From assembly GCA_937139495.1 (NCBI GenBank), contig CAKZQC010000003.1, forward strand, positions 62,001 through 126,000: a stretch of DNA of 64,000 nt, written 5' to 3'. How positions within the stretch are numbered: position 1 is the stretch's first letter; every line of letters begins with the position of its first letter. Shown piece after piece: positions 36,370 to 45,765 of the stretch. This stretch comes from an uncultured Saprospiraceae bacterium (lineage in GTDB: Bacteria; Bacteroidota; Bacteroidia; Chitinophagales; Saprospiraceae). Made by a program: the position numbers and the translations under genes. The notes under the pieces are model-generated. The model saw only the letters and a list, made by a program, of their open reading frames with translations, was not told the DNA's origin and did not search any database.

Positions 36370-36508
36370 AAAACCAAATACTTCTGCTCTTTTGAACATG
36401 GTAGCTATGGCTACCAAATTAAAAAATAGCATCGTCTTGATTTACAAGCACTTATCAATCATCTTATCACGGCTTATTAAACACCTTCTATAAAGCTATC
36501 TATTATTA

Positions 36509-38185
36509 ATGAATACGATCACCAAACTACTTCAACAATATCAGGACAATACAAAGGCTAAAGATGCCATTCGCCTTATTGTTCATACGCAACAGTCTGT
36601 TTTTTTGACAGGCAAAGCAGGAACTGGCAAATCTTGGCTTCTCAAAGCATTGACTCCAGTCCTCAACAAAAAACATATTATACTCGCTCCTACGGAAGTA
36701 GCCGCACTGCAAGCAGGTGGCGAAAACATTCACACCTTCTTTGGTTTTGAATGGAGGGCTTTTTTGCCTACAGATGTCGATATTCCGCCACTTTCGCAAA
36801 GTAGAATTGCACTACTCGAAGAAGTAGATTTGATTATTATCGACGAAATATCAATGGTGCGCTGCGACTTGATGAACGCTATTGATTTGTCGTTGCGAAA
36901 AAACTTAGGGATTGATTTGCCGTTTGCTGGCAAACAACTTTTGATGATTGGCGACTTGTATCAGCTCCCTCCTATCTTGAACGAAAAAGACAAGGAAACC
37001 GTGCAGCTTTTGCGAACGCATTATTCCTCTCGTTACTTTTTTAGTGCCAAGGCTTTTGATCAAGACTTTGAATACCAGATTGTGGAACTGGCTAAGGTCT
37101 ATCGTCAGCGAGATAAGAAGTTTATTAGCTTGCTGAATGCCATTCGCATGAATCAGATGAATGATGAGCATCTGCAATTGCTCAACCAGCGATGTGTTAC
37201 GATTCCTGAAGGGGATAGCAAATATCGCATAACGCTAGCTACCAGCAACGCTATTGTCAGTAAACTAAACGAAGAAAAACTAGCTGCCATAGAGGGTGAT
37301 CTCTACGAAGTAGCGGCTCAACAAAAAGGACGTTTTTCTAATGTGGGTAGCAATTTCCCAACCGATAGCATGATTTATCTCAAAATCGGTGCTCAAATTA
37401 TGTTTGTGCGAGATGATGAAGAAGGGCGTTGGGTCAACGGTACACTCGGCAAAATACTTGAAGTCACTCAACAATATATCTTGGTTGAGGTCAAAGAAGT
37501 TAACACCAAAGTACAACATAAAGTAGCACGTCATACGTGGTACAAAACCATCTATAACTGGAATATTGCTGCAGAAACTATCGAAAAAGAAATTATTGGT
37601 ACGTTTACGCAATTTCCTATCAAACTGGCTTGGGGTATCACGATACACAAAAGCCAAGGTCAAACGTTTGATAATGTCATTATCAATATGGGCAGCAAGG
37701 CGTTTGCGACAGGGCAAACTTATGTAGCACTTAGCCGTTGTACTTCGTTCAAGGGAATTGTTCTCAAACGACCAATTGGTCCAGAAGATATTTTTGTGGA
37801 TAAGCGTATTACTCGCTTTTTGGAAGCTCAAAAACAATATAGAGCAGACAAAAATAGCTATATCACGATGCTGGAGCATACTGAACGCTCTATTCAACAG
37901 CAACAAATCATACTGTCTTCATTAGAGCAAACAGTAGAAAAAAACCATGAGGAGACAAGCAAAATTGTTCGTCAATTGGTCGAAAAAGCCAAACGACTAG
38001 ATTGGCTAGAATCTGATGCTGGTTCTGCTCAAAAAAACCTCAAAGAGGTAGAAGCTAAATTGGGCTCGGCACTCTCGGAGCTAGCAAAAAAAGAAGCGGA
38101 AGTCGTAGAAGTTCGCTCTAGCACACTGCTCCTCAAATTGATTATTGGCATTGCTGCTGTTGTTATTTTATATTTACTTTTTTAG
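36509..38185 (+). CDS. PIF1/RecD-like helicase with coiled coil and C-terminal membrane anchor
   Basis: The 558-residue protein has a PIF1-type superfamily 1B helicase core: Walker A GKAGTGKS at 35-42, Walker B IIIDEIS at 109-115, GDLYQLPP at 148-155, VYRQ at 197-200 and GITIHKSQGQTFD (376-388) with TYVALSRC (404-411). After residue 440 comes a charged coiled coil (about 450-535, KKNLKEVEAKLGSALSELAKKEAEV-like) and then a hydrophobic helix (LLKLIIGIAAVVILYLLF, 541-558) ending the protein. PIF1-type helicases unwind DNA, G4 or RNA-DNA structures. The membrane tail is not a usual part of the family. The SnoaL-like gene follows after 14 bases. Confidence 0.88.
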   Translation: MNTITKLLQQYQDNTKAKDAIRLIVHTQQSVFLTGKAGTGKSWLLKALTPVLNKKHIILAPTEVAALQAGGENIHTFFGFEWRAFLPTDVDIPPLSQSRIALLEEVDLIIIDEISMVRCDLMNAIDLSLRKNLGIDLPFAGKQLLMIGDLYQLPPILNEKDKETVQLLRTHYSSRYFFSAKAFDQDFEYQIVELAKVYRQRDKKFISLLNAIRMNQMNDEHLQLLNQRCVTIPEGDSKYRITLATSNAIVSKLNEEKLAAIEGDLYEVAAQQKGRFSNVGSNFPTDSMIYLKIGAQIMFVRDDEEGRWVNGTLGKILEVTQQYILVEVKEVNTKVQHKVARHTWYKTIYNWNIAAETIEKEIIGTFTQFPIKLAWGITIHKSQGQTFDNVIINMGSKAFATGQTYVALSRCTSFKGIVLKRPIGPEDIFVDKRITRFLEAQKQYRADKNSYITMLEHTERSIQQQQIILSSLEQTVEKNHEETSKIVRQLVEKAKRLDWLESDAGSAQKNLKEVEAKLGSALSELAKKEAEVVEVRSSTLLLKLIIGIAAVVILYLLF

Positions 38186-38199
38186 TCAAAAAAACTTGT

Positions 38200-38679
38200 A
38201 TGTCTATAGAAACAAATCAAAACAAGGCGGTTATTGAGTCTTTTTATACTGCTTTCGCCAATGGCGATGCCGTAGGCATGAACCAACAATACGCAGATAA
38301 TATAGTCTTTGAAGATCCTGCTTTTGGGCAGCTCAAAGGGCAAGATGCCAAAGATATGTGGTTATTGCTGATGGAACGTAGCCAAGGCATGAAATTGACG
38401 TTCGATAATATTTCGGCTACGACGACTACTGCCACCGCTCATTGGAAAGCAGTTTACGCTTATGGTCCTCAAAAAAGAATGGTTACCAATTTGGTGACTG
38501 CCCAATTTGAGCTCAAAGATGGCAAAATCACCAAACATACCGATGATTTTGATCTCTGGAAATGGTCTAGCCAAGCCCTTGGCGTAGCTGGAAAACTACT
38601 TGGGTGGTCTTCGTTTATGCGAAATAAAATACAAGAGCAGACAGGAAAATTATTGAAGGATTACCAAGCGAAAAAATAA
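38200..38679 (+). CDS. SnoaL-like (NTF2-fold) protein
   Basis: The 159-residue protein has the SnoaL/ketosteroid isomerase-like pattern: VIESFYTAFANGDAVGMNQQYADNIVFEDPAFGQLKGQDAKDMW, a middle of alternating strands, and DGKITKHTDDFDLWKWSSQALG. This fold is shared by small ligand-binding proteins and isomerases, and the function cannot be read from the sequence. A catalytic Asp-His pair is possible but not certain. It follows the anchored helicase after 14 bases, so it may be its partner. Confidence 0.8.
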   Translation: MSIETNQNKAVIESFYTAFANGDAVGMNQQYADNIVFEDPAFGQLKGQDAKDMWLLLMERSQGMKLTFDNISATTTTATAHWKAVYAYGPQKRMVTNLVTAQFELKDGKITKHTDDFDLWKWSSQALGVAGKLLGWSSFMRNKIQEQTGKLLKDYQAKK

Positions 38680-38717
38680 CGTTAGAAATGTACCTCTTTA
38701 GCTAGCGGAACTTCTAA

Positions 38718-38755
38718 AAAAAGGCATTATTTCTATTCAGAAATAATGCCTTTTT
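38718..38755. terminator. Bidirectional terminator between the SnoaL-like gene and parA
   Basis: 17-base arms (38718-38734 and 38739-38755) are perfectly complementary around a 4-base loop. The A7 on the left and T5 on the right make it usable from both sides, as expected between convergent genes. Confidence 0.85.
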
Positions 38756-38782
38756 GTTATTTATGCCCGTCGTATAGTTGCC

Positions 38783-39586
38783 TTACTTTGGCTTATGTAA
38801 TACTCTAGTTCTTTTCGATTTCATTTTGTTTTTCTTCAAAATCTCTTGAGCTAAATTCAAGAAATTGACAGCACCCTTGGAGCTGGCATCATACATAGCC
38901 ACAGGCATACCTTCACCGGGAGCTTCTGCTACCCTAGAGTTGCGGTGTATAATGGTCGTAAATACACGTTCTCCGAAGTATTTGCGTGCTTCTTGAGCCA
39001 CTTCTTTGGCTAGACGCAAACGAGAGTCATACATCGAAAGCAAAATGCCTTCTATATCTAGCTCAGGGTTGAGTTGTGTCTTCACTTGACGGATTGTATT
39101 CATCAACTTACCCAATCCTTCTAGTGCAAAATACTCACATTGCACTGGAATCAAAACAGAATCTGCAGCAGTCAAGGCATTGACGGTAACCAACCCTAGA
39201 GAAGGTAAGCAATCAATAATGATAAAATTATAATCTTCTTTAACATCTTCCACCAGCTCTTTCAACACGAATTCTCGTTTGAAACGATTGATAAGCTCTA
39301 TTTCGGCTCCAACTAGATTGATATGAGCAGGCAAAATATGACAGTTTGGCACAATCGTTTCGACGATAGCTTCTCTTGGATCCATCTCGTTGATGAGACA
39401 ATCGTACAGACTATTTTCGACCGAGTCGGGCGGAATACCTAGCCCAGAAGTAGAGTTGGCTTGTGGGTCGGCATCTATCAATAGTACCTTGAAGTCCAAG
39501 ATAGCCAGACTAGCAGATAAATTAATAGCGGTAGTAGTTTTACCTACTCCTCCTTTTTGGTTAGCGACTGCAATTATTTTTCCCAT
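38783..39586 (-). CDS. parA: ParA/Soj-family partition ATPase
   Basis: The 267-residue protein is a chromosomal-type ParA: the deviant Walker [10 protein letters not shown] at residues 10-18, [32 protein letters not shown], and [19 protein letters not shown] near the end. The C-terminus is Lys/Arg-rich ([17 protein letters not shown]), perhaps for non-specific DNA binding. The gene is followed by a terminator, with no parB between them. Chromosome segregation in partnership with a ParB encoded elsewhere is likely. Confidence 0.95.
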   Translation of the reverse strand: MGKIIAVANQKGGVGKTTTAINLSASLAILDFKVLLIDADPQANSTSGLGIPPDSVENSLYDCLINEMDPREAIVETIVPNCHILPAHINLVGAEIELINRFKREFVLKELVEDVKEDYNFIIIDCLPSLGLVTVNALTAADSVLIPVQCEYFALEGLGKLMNTIRQVKTQLNPELDIEGILLSMYDSRLRLAKEVAQEARKYFGERVFTTIIHRNSRVAEAPGEGMPVAMYDASSKGAVNFLNLAQEILKKNKMKSKRTRVLHKPK

Positions 39587-40042
39587 TTATTCTTATTGAT
39601 TTGCCCCCAAAATACAAAAAACATTGCACATTTTGGTGTTTATTACAATACAAATGCTTAGAGCATGTCTAAGATTAGACTAATTTTTAATTTGAAAAGT
39701 CTTTTTCTGCTATATTTCACCTTCTTTTTGCTCCATGCCCATCCCTACGCTCGTTGGTCGAAGATCCCAACTTTGCCTCGGGACACAAATAATCAATAAT
39801 CATACTATTAGACACACTCTTATAGACTCATAGCCTTTGCTATGAAATCAAGCATTTATGAAATGACTCGGGAAAAAATATTTTTCTTGCCCTACGAATC
39901 TATTCCTAATAACCTCTAATAGCTTGACAAGCTATTGTTGGAAGTCTAACTTCTAGTATCTAACAGCAAAGTGGTCTTATTAAGACCACTGTTAACTTTT
40001 ATTCTTTCCCCAAAAATGACGCTAGCTAAAAAATGTATGGTT
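39587..40042. other. Repeat-rich gene-free interval
   Basis: This 456-base gap has no convincing gene. It holds ttagagcatgtctaa at 39658-39672 (the same 15-mer at 41929-41943), and an imperfect inverted counterpart ttagacacactct at 39808-39820. It also holds a 19-base perfect palindrome aatagcttgacaagctatt (39918-39936) and the second copy of the 89-base repeat (39940-40028). It looks like a collection of element remnants. Confidence 0.6.
39940..40028 (-). repeat. 89-bp dispersed intergenic repeat, copy 2
   Basis: It is an inverted copy of 27301-27389 (high similarity over 89 bases). It contains a perfect hairpin at 39971-39989 (gtggtctta / taagaccac around one base) that copy 1 lacks, a possible compensatory or independent difference. 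It adjoins the end of aat. Confidence 0.6.
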
Positions 40043-40723
40043 TTATAATATTTCCGACCAGTTTCCTCGCAGTGTTGGTTCTTTTTTATTGCGTTGCAAT
40101 ACTTCCAAAAATTCGGCACGATCTATAAATTCGGCTCCTAATGAAGCCAAGTGTTTGGTATGAGCTTGACAGTCGATGTACTCAAATCCTTGCTGTTCTA
40201 GCACCTTGGCTAGGTGAATAAAACCAGCCTTGGAAGCATTGGAAACTCGCATAAACATGGACTCTCCAAAGAAGCATTTGCCTAAGCAAATACCATACAA
40301 ACCACCCACTAACTCGCCTTGCTGCCAAACCTCGACCGAGTGAGCAAAACCTAATTCGTGCAACCGCTCATAGGCGGTTATCATTTCGGGCAGTAGCCAT
40401 GTCCCGTCCTGCCCTACTCTAGGAGCTGCCGCACAGGCTCGTATCACTTGCCCAAAAACAGTATCAAAACTAAACTGAAAGGTATCTTTTCGCAATAGCT
40501 TTTGCATCGTTCTGGAGACATGCACTGCCTCTGGACGAACAACAAATCGGGGGTCTGGCGACCACCACAAAATAGGTTCGCCTTCGCTATACCACGGAAA
40601 AATTCCTTCTTGGTAAGCGAACAACAAACGTTGTGGACTCAAATCGCCTCCTACTGCCAATAGTCCTTCTTTGGGGGCAACAGCAGGATCAGGAAATTCT
40701 AAGGCTTCGGTTAGTCGATACAT
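40043..40723 (-). CDS. aat: Leucyl/phenylalanyl-tRNA-protein transferase
   Basis: Aat transfers Leu or Phe from aminoacyl-tRNA to N-terminal Lys or Arg, marking proteins for ClpAP degradation by the N-end rule. The 226-residue protein has the typical core: GLLAVGGDLSPQRLLFAYQEGIFPWYSEGEPILWWSPDPRFVV, GTWLLPEMITAYERLHELGFAHSVEVW and GGLYGICLGKCFFGESMFMRVSNASK. The length matches the family. It is isolated, between a repeat-rich gap and the MscS terminator. Confidence 0.96.
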   Translation of the reverse strand: MYRLTEALEFPDPAVAPKEGLLAVGGDLSPQRLLFAYQEGIFPWYSEGEPILWWSPDPRFVVRPEAVHVSRTMQKLLRKDTFQFSFDTVFGQVIRACAAAPRVGQDGTWLLPEMITAYERLHELGFAHSVEVWQQGELVGGLYGICLGKCFFGESMFMRVSNASKAGFIHLAKVLEQQGFEYIDCQAHTKHLASLGAEFIDRAEFLEVLQRNKKEPTLRGNWSEIL

Positions 40724-40757
40724 AGTTCATAATTATTCCTGAGTAAAGTAAAAAAAC

Positions 40758-40791
40758 AATAGAGTTACCTCCATTAAGAAGTAACTCTATT
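40758..40791 (-). terminator. Terminator after the MscS gene
   Basis: 11-base arms aatagagttac (40758-40768) and gtaactctatt (40781-40791) around 12 bases, with an A7 tract on the left that is a T-run on the minus strand. It lies 37 bases beyond the MscS stop. Confidence 0.75.
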
Positions 40792-40827
40792 ATTAGACTA
40801 GATGTTTAGACAAACATCAGGTTTAGC

Positions 40828-41682
40828 CTATTTTGGTTGGCTAACAATATTAACATCCATTGTGTTGTATGGAATACCAATATTTGCTTTATCGAATGCT
40901 TTCTTGACGTTTTCATTCATAAATGCTTTCACGCCTAAATAGTCAGCTGATTGGCAGTGAGGCATTACGGCAATATTAACAGAACTTCCTGCCAATTCGC
41001 TCACAACAATTGCTGCGAGTTCTGGCTCTGGTACCAATGGACAAGTTTTTAATACTTCCATAAGTACTTGTTTGGCTTGGTCAATATCATCACCATAACC
41101 AATTCCGAAAGTCATATCAACTCTACGAATACCTGCCATTGTGATGTTTTCGATTGCTCCATTAGATAATGGACCATTTGGCAACATAACGGTACGGCTA
41201 TCTGGCGTAAGCAAAATTGTATTGAATATTTGTATTTCTTTCACTTTTCCCGTAAATCCTTGTGCAGAAATAACGTCGCCTATTTTGAATGGCTTGAAAA
41301 GCAAAATCATAACACCACCAGCGAAGTTGGATAAACCTCCTTGTAGTGCCAAACCAACTGCAAAAGCAGCGGCACTAAATATAGCTACAAACGACATTAC
41401 GTCCATACCCAATGTAGCAGCAGTCGCTAACAGTAACATTACCTTAAATAACACACTCATCAATGAAATCAGAAAAGGACGTAAAGATTCGTCCATTCTT
41501 ATTTTGACGAAGTATTTTTGGAGTACTTTCATCAATTTGTTGATGATAAAGCTACCAATGATAAAAACTAGAAGTGCGCTTGCAACATTTCCAAGCAAAG
41601 TAAGAAAACTCTCACTCGTCAAGAATTTCATAATTTTATCACTTGTGCCTGCAATATCTTGTAGGAAAAATAAATTGTGCAT
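40828..41682 (-). CDS. MscS-family mechanosensitive channel
   Basis: The 284-residue protein has three membrane helices, the third being the Gly/Ala-rich pore helix (SFVAIFSAAAFAVGLALQGGLSNFAGGVMIL, residues about 93-123), followed by FKPFKIGDVISAQGFTGKVKEIQIFNTILLTPDSRTVMLPNG, the MscS beta domain. These channels open under hypo-osmotic shock and release solutes. The length matches E. coli MscS. It is transcribed alone on the minus strand. Confidence 0.95.
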   Translation of the reverse strand: MHNLFFLQDIAGTSDKIMKFLTSESFLTLLGNVASALLVFIIGSFIINKLMKVLQKYFVKIRMDESLRPFLISLMSVLFKVMLLLATAATLGMDVMSFVAIFSAAAFAVGLALQGGLSNFAGGVMILLFKPFKIGDVISAQGFTGKVKEIQIFNTILLTPDSRTVMLPNGPLSNGAIENITMAGIRRVDMTFGIGYGDDIDQAKQVLMEVLKTCPLVPEPELAAIVVSELAGSSVNIAVMPHCQSADYLGVKAFMNENVKKAFDKANIGIPYNTMDVNIVSQPK

Positions 41683-42015
41683 AATTTGTTTAAATTTATA
41701 TGGTGTTAAAATAGATTGTGTTGTATTTAACGTAAAATAACATACTAAGTCACTTACTCGTTAATTTTTTTCAAAAAAAATCCTAATTAAATGATTAGAC
41801 TAAGTACAGGACAACACTTTTTTATCTATATCAATAGGATCTCCATAATGCCACTTTAATTGAACAGCTTTCTCTTGATTTTATGTGTCCAAATAACATT
41901 TTTTAAGTTTTGTCCTCTACTAAAATAATTAGAGCATGTCTAAAATTACCTAAATAGAGGACAAAATTTTAAATGACCAGCTTTTTTCTACCCTTGTTGT
42001 CTTTATTCATAGTTT
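41683..42015. other. Gene-free interval with long-loop hairpin and 15-mer repeat
   Basis: The 333-base gap between MscS and the OmpA-like gene has no convincing gene. Arms ttttgtcctcta (41908-41919) and tagaggacaaaa (41955-41966) can pair over 12 bases with a 35-base loop, and may end the adhesin operon on the minus strand. Inside the loop is the ttagagcatgtctaa repeat (41929-41943) shared with 39658-39672. Confidence 0.45.
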
Positions 42016-44706
42016 CTATTTTTTAGGATCTACTATAACAGGTTTATTATTCTCATAGTTAACTTGTATATATTCTTTCTTATCAAACTTCGTGACAAAA
42101 ACTTCGGTTCTTCGATTCACCTGATGTTCATATTCGCTACAGTTAACCCCATCTTTACATTTGTTTCTTGGTCTAGATTCGCCGTAACCAACTGCCTGAA
42201 TTCGATTGGCTGCTATTCCTTTGCCGATCAAATATTCTTTCGCAGATTTAGCTCTGTTGGCAGAAAGCGTCTTGTTATAACTCGTGCTAGCTCTAGCATC
42301 GGTATGCGATGACAATTCTATTTCCATACTCGGAAAAGTCTGCATAATCAAGGCTAAATCATCTAGGTCTCCTGCCGCCTCTTGGCGAATATCATACTTA
42401 TCAAAATCATAATAGATATTTTTCAACTCTATCATATCTCCTTCCTTGATAGACTGGCTAATTTTGCTATTTCCCAGTTTGAGTGGATTCCCCATTCTAT
42501 CAAACCCAGGTTTGAGCAGTAGTTCTAATGCTACTGGCTTTTCGCAATCTTTAGGATCAAGCAGCGAAATAATCTGATTGTCACCAATAAAATTATTTTT
42601 TCGTGCTTTCACTACATATTCGCACCCGCACTCTAGCGGAAAAGCAAACAAACCTGTTTTGTCAACTTGAATCGTCACTTCCTCCCCTGTACAACGATTC
42701 AACAACGTTATTTTGGTATTCGGAATCGGTCGCCCATATTCGTCATGCAGTACGATACCTCGTACCTGTGGTGTACCTGCTGGAATAGTAGGGTTAGGAT
42801 TGGCTAGAGAATTCGGATTATTGGGGTTGTACCCTGTTGGATTATTTCCAATATTGGGTGTACCATTATTAGGGTTATAATTATTGGGACTGGTTGCTAT
42901 TGCTTCCGCAAATTCAGGGTCATAAGCTGGATTATTCGGGTTCATCTTGGGGTCGTAATAAGGCGAACTTGGGTCAGCACTTGGCTTGCCACCACTTGCC
43001 AGCAAGGTCTGCAACTGTATCAATCCAATACAATATTCGTCCACAGTTGCCCCTTGTAGTGGCATCTCAAAAGTCTGTGTTGCCAATACATAGCCCTGCT
43101 TTTTGACCTGAATACTATAGCTGCGTCCTGCTTGCATCTGGAATGGTGCTACGCCATTGGCATCGGTATAGAGTATGCCTAATTTTGCTTGTTGTGCTTT
43201 ACTCAGGTCATTGATACGCACACGATATTCGTTCGCTCCTTCGGCTATGGGCGTCAGCGACAAAACGACTGTGGCACCATTGAGACTTTCTAAGTTCGTC
43301 GCAGTTTCGTTTGCTTTGAGTATGGGCGTTAGTGTTAGCTCTGCCCCTGCTATTCTATTATTGTTTTGTTTGTCAAATACACACAACTGCACCAACGATT
43401 GAGGTGCTGCCGCAATTTCTTCTAGTACTTGATCCGCTTCAAAACTATAAATGTCATCTTCGCCCTGTCCACCTACACGATTGGACGTAAAATAACCCGA
43501 CTTATTGTCAGATTTCATAATCAATCCAAAATCATCTTTATTAGAATTGAAGGGTGCCCCCAGATTGAAGGGAACTTCCCAAACCGCATCTGGACCTTCT
43601 GGGATTTTGTGGGCAACATATAGATCCAATCCGCCTAACCCTGCACGACCATTAGATGCAAAATATAACGAACCATCGCTATGAATATACGGAAATACTT
43701 CATTTCCAGGTGTATTGATTTCGTCGCCCAAGTTCGCTGGCGAAGACCAAGTATCGCCTATCAAATAAGAAACGTACAAGTCCATTCCTCCTCGACCACC
43801 TTCGCCGTTGCTACTCGCAAAAACCAACATGCGTTCATCTGCAGACAAGGTAGGGTGACAAATATCAATTTCTTTGTCATTGAAAGACAGTTCTTTTATG
43901 TCTTTCCAAATACCTTTGATATTTCGAGCCGAGTAGATTTTGAGTTTTGTAATCTTATCTTTACTAACGCCTCTTTTTCCATTGAAAAAATTATTCCTAG
44001 TGAAAAACACCTTTTGATGATCGTCTGTAAATGTAACAGGACCTTCGTGGAATTTGGTATTCAATTGGTCAGAAAACGCTTTAGGCTGTTCAAAATCATC
44101 GCCTTTTTTTTCGGCAAAATACAAGTCCATACAGTTTTCATTAATCCAGTTGTCCACCTTATTCTGGCTCGATTCGTCTCTACTTGACACAAACACCAAC
44201 CCCTGATTGTAGTACATGGGACTAAAGTCTAAGTTGGGCGTATTGAGTGCCACCTCATTTTTTATTTTGACATTACCACTCGCTTTGTAGTTGTTGATTT
44301 GCGTACACGCTACATAGCCTGCTACTGCTCGTTGGTCGATTTCGGTACCTGCTGCTTCTTGCTCTTCTTTTACGATTTGGTATTGCTTACGAGCCTCTAT
44401 ATAATTGCCGTTTGCTTGTAGTGCCTGAGCATAATACAAGTGGTTTTCGGCATTTCCAGCCTCTTTCAGAATAAGCTGCTGATAGACCTTTTCGGAATTT
44501 TTAAAATCACCTACTTTACGATAGCTTGTCCCCAATTTATTGAGGGTAGCTTGGTCGGCGGTCGTAATATCGACGCCACTTTGCAAGGCAATATATTGAG
44601 CGTAGCCCAAGTCTTGATAAATTTTGTCTGCTTTTTTGCTATTTTTTTGAGCCATTGCCATCGGCAATATCCCCAAAAAGCAAATAATGTATAGTATATT
44701 TTTCAT
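42016..44706 (-). CDS. PorE-like TPR / PD40 / OmpA protein of the adhesin operon
   Basis: The 896-residue protein has a signal peptide (about residues 1-19), TPR-like helices (about 30-155), a beta-propeller of PD40-type blades (about 165-420; VSSRDESSQ, ADERMLVFASSNGEGGRGGMDLY, DGSLYFASNGRAGLGGLDLY), and regulatory-like beta domains separated by an Asn/Pro-rich stretch (about 575-640). It ends in an OmpA domain (about 770-880; YYDFDKYDIR, HTDARASTSYNKTLSANRAKSAKEYL) that should bind peptidoglycan. This is the domain order described for PorE of the T9SS. It follows a PorP gene by 45 bases and is last in the giant-adhesin operon. Confidence 0.88.
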   Translation of the reverse strand: MKNILYIICFLGILPMAMAQKNSKKADKIYQDLGYAQYIALQSGVDITTADQATLNKLGTSYRKVGDFKNSEKVYQQLILKEAGNAENHLYYAQALQANGNYIEARKQYQIVKEEQEAAGTEIDQRAVAGYVACTQINNYKASGNVKIKNEVALNTPNLDFSPMYYNQGLVFVSSRDESSQNKVDNWINENCMDLYFAEKKGDDFEQPKAFSDQLNTKFHEGPVTFTDDHQKVFFTRNNFFNGKRGVSKDKITKLKIYSARNIKGIWKDIKELSFNDKEIDICHPTLSADERMLVFASSNGEGGRGGMDLYVSYLIGDTWSSPANLGDEINTPGNEVFPYIHSDGSLYFASNGRAGLGGLDLYVAHKIPEGPDAVWEVPFNLGAPFNSNKDDFGLIMKSDNKSGYFTSNRVGGQGEDDIYSFEADQVLEEIAAAPQSLVQLCVFDKQNNNRIAGAELTLTPILKANETATNLESLNGATVVLSLTPIAEGANEYRVRINDLSKAQQAKLGILYTDANGVAPFQMQAGRSYSIQVKKQGYVLATQTFEMPLQGATVDEYCIGLIQLQTLLASGGKPSADPSSPYYDPKMNPNNPAYDPEFAEAIATSPNNYNPNNGTPNIGNNPTGYNPNNPNSLANPNPTIPAGTPQVRGIVLHDEYGRPIPNTKITLLNRCTGEEVTIQVDKTGLFAFPLECGCEYVVKARKNNFIGDNQIISLLDPKDCEKPVALELLLKPGFDRMGNPLKLGNSKISQSIKEGDMIELKNIYYDFDKYDIRQEAAGDLDDLALIMQTFPSMEIELSSHTDARASTSYNKTLSANRAKSAKEYLIGKGIAANRIQAVGYGESRPRNKCKDGVNCSEYEHQVNRRTEVFVTKFDKKEYIQVNYENNKPVIVDPKK

Positions 44707-44751
44707 AATAATAAATTGTAACCGATGGTAGAAAACTGCTTAGGCATACTC

Positions 44752-45681
44752 TTAAAAGAAACGAGGATTATGTAATCGTTTAGCTTTTTTGAAGAAGCAA
44801 TATTCCAGCATCACATCAAAACTACCGCTATTGTATTGCTGTAATGGTGTGAGTGTAAAATCGTACGAAACAGACAGTGCCAATTGTGGCACTATACGCC
44901 ATTGGAGCAGTCCATCGACCGAGTCACCCAAACGATACGTCACGCCCAACAATATTTTCTCAAAGAATACAAAACTGACATTGATGTCGGCATCAAAAGG
45001 TGTATTCGGCACATATTTCAGTAGTAAATTAGGTTGCAATTGTACATTTTTGGCAATATCCAAAGACAAGCCTCCCATCAGAAAATAATGCTGTTGGAGT
45101 TCTGGCTCTATCGTAGAATTTGCATTGTCATTAAAATCTATTCGATTTCTGAAAATCCGTGGCACCGAAAATCCGACATACCATTGGCGAGCCTGGTAAA
45201 ATACGCCTGCTCCAAAATTGGGCACGACCTTGCTCGACACACCTGCTGGCACGGTTGGGTCGTTGGCTTGCGTCAACTCCGATTTGTCCCAACGAATGGT
45301 CATATAATTGAGCGTACCACGCATACCGATACTCAACGTTGATTCATTTTTGAGCTTGATACGATAGGCATAACTCACATCAAAATTCCAGCGGTCAGTC
45401 AACCCAATTCGGTCATTGGTCAGATTGAAACCAATGCCCATGCGCTTGTTCCAAACAGGTGCATTGAGACTAAGTGTGGCAGATTCGGGCGCACCCTCTA
45501 TTCCTATCCATTGTTTGCGAAAAATAGCTGCTAGCGAAGTATGTTCTTTGCCACCTGCATAGGCAGGGTTGAAATACAATTTATTGAACATAAACTGTGT
45601 GTACTGTACATCTTGTTGAGCCATCATTTGCCCAACCCACCCAAAGAGTACAATCGTTGTGATTAGAATTCTTTTCATCAT
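44752..45681 (-). CDS. PorP/SprF family protein of the adhesin operon
   Basis: The 309-residue protein has a signal peptide (MMKRILITTIVLFGWVGQMMA), then QQDVQYTQFMFNKLYFNPAYAGGKEHTSLAAIFRKQWIGIEGAP, a near-perfect PorP/SprF N-terminus, and a beta-barrel-like body. It lies 84 bases after the 4,892-residue adhesin and 45 before the PorE-like gene. In Flavobacterium, SprF is needed for secretion of the adjacent adhesin SprB, and the same task is inferred here. It is the clearest SprF-like member of the three in the window. Confidence 0.95.
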   Translation of the reverse strand: MMKRILITTIVLFGWVGQMMAQQDVQYTQFMFNKLYFNPAYAGGKEHTSLAAIFRKQWIGIEGAPESATLSLNAPVWNKRMGIGFNLTNDRIGLTDRWNFDVSYAYRIKLKNESTLSIGMRGTLNYMTIRWDKSELTQANDPTVPAGVSSKVVPNFGAGVFYQARQWYVGFSVPRIFRNRIDFNDNANSTIEPELQQHYFLMGGLSLDIAKNVQLQPNLLLKYVPNTPFDADINVSFVFFEKILLGVTYRLGDSVDGLLQWRIVPQLALSVSYDFTLTPLQQYNSGSFDVMLEYCFFKKAKRLHNPRFF

Positions 45682-45765
45682 TTCGTTATTTTGAAAATGA
45701 AAAACAACACACTCCTAACAAGTGAGCCATTTTTCATTCATTTCTTTGAAGTTGTTTATCAAATT

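Noticed and set aside
39587..40042. A possible parB, tRNA or parS in the gap next to parA
   Set aside because: No ParB-like frame and no tRNA-like cloverleaf sequence were seen. No obvious 16-base parS match was noticed, although a computed search would be needed to be certain.
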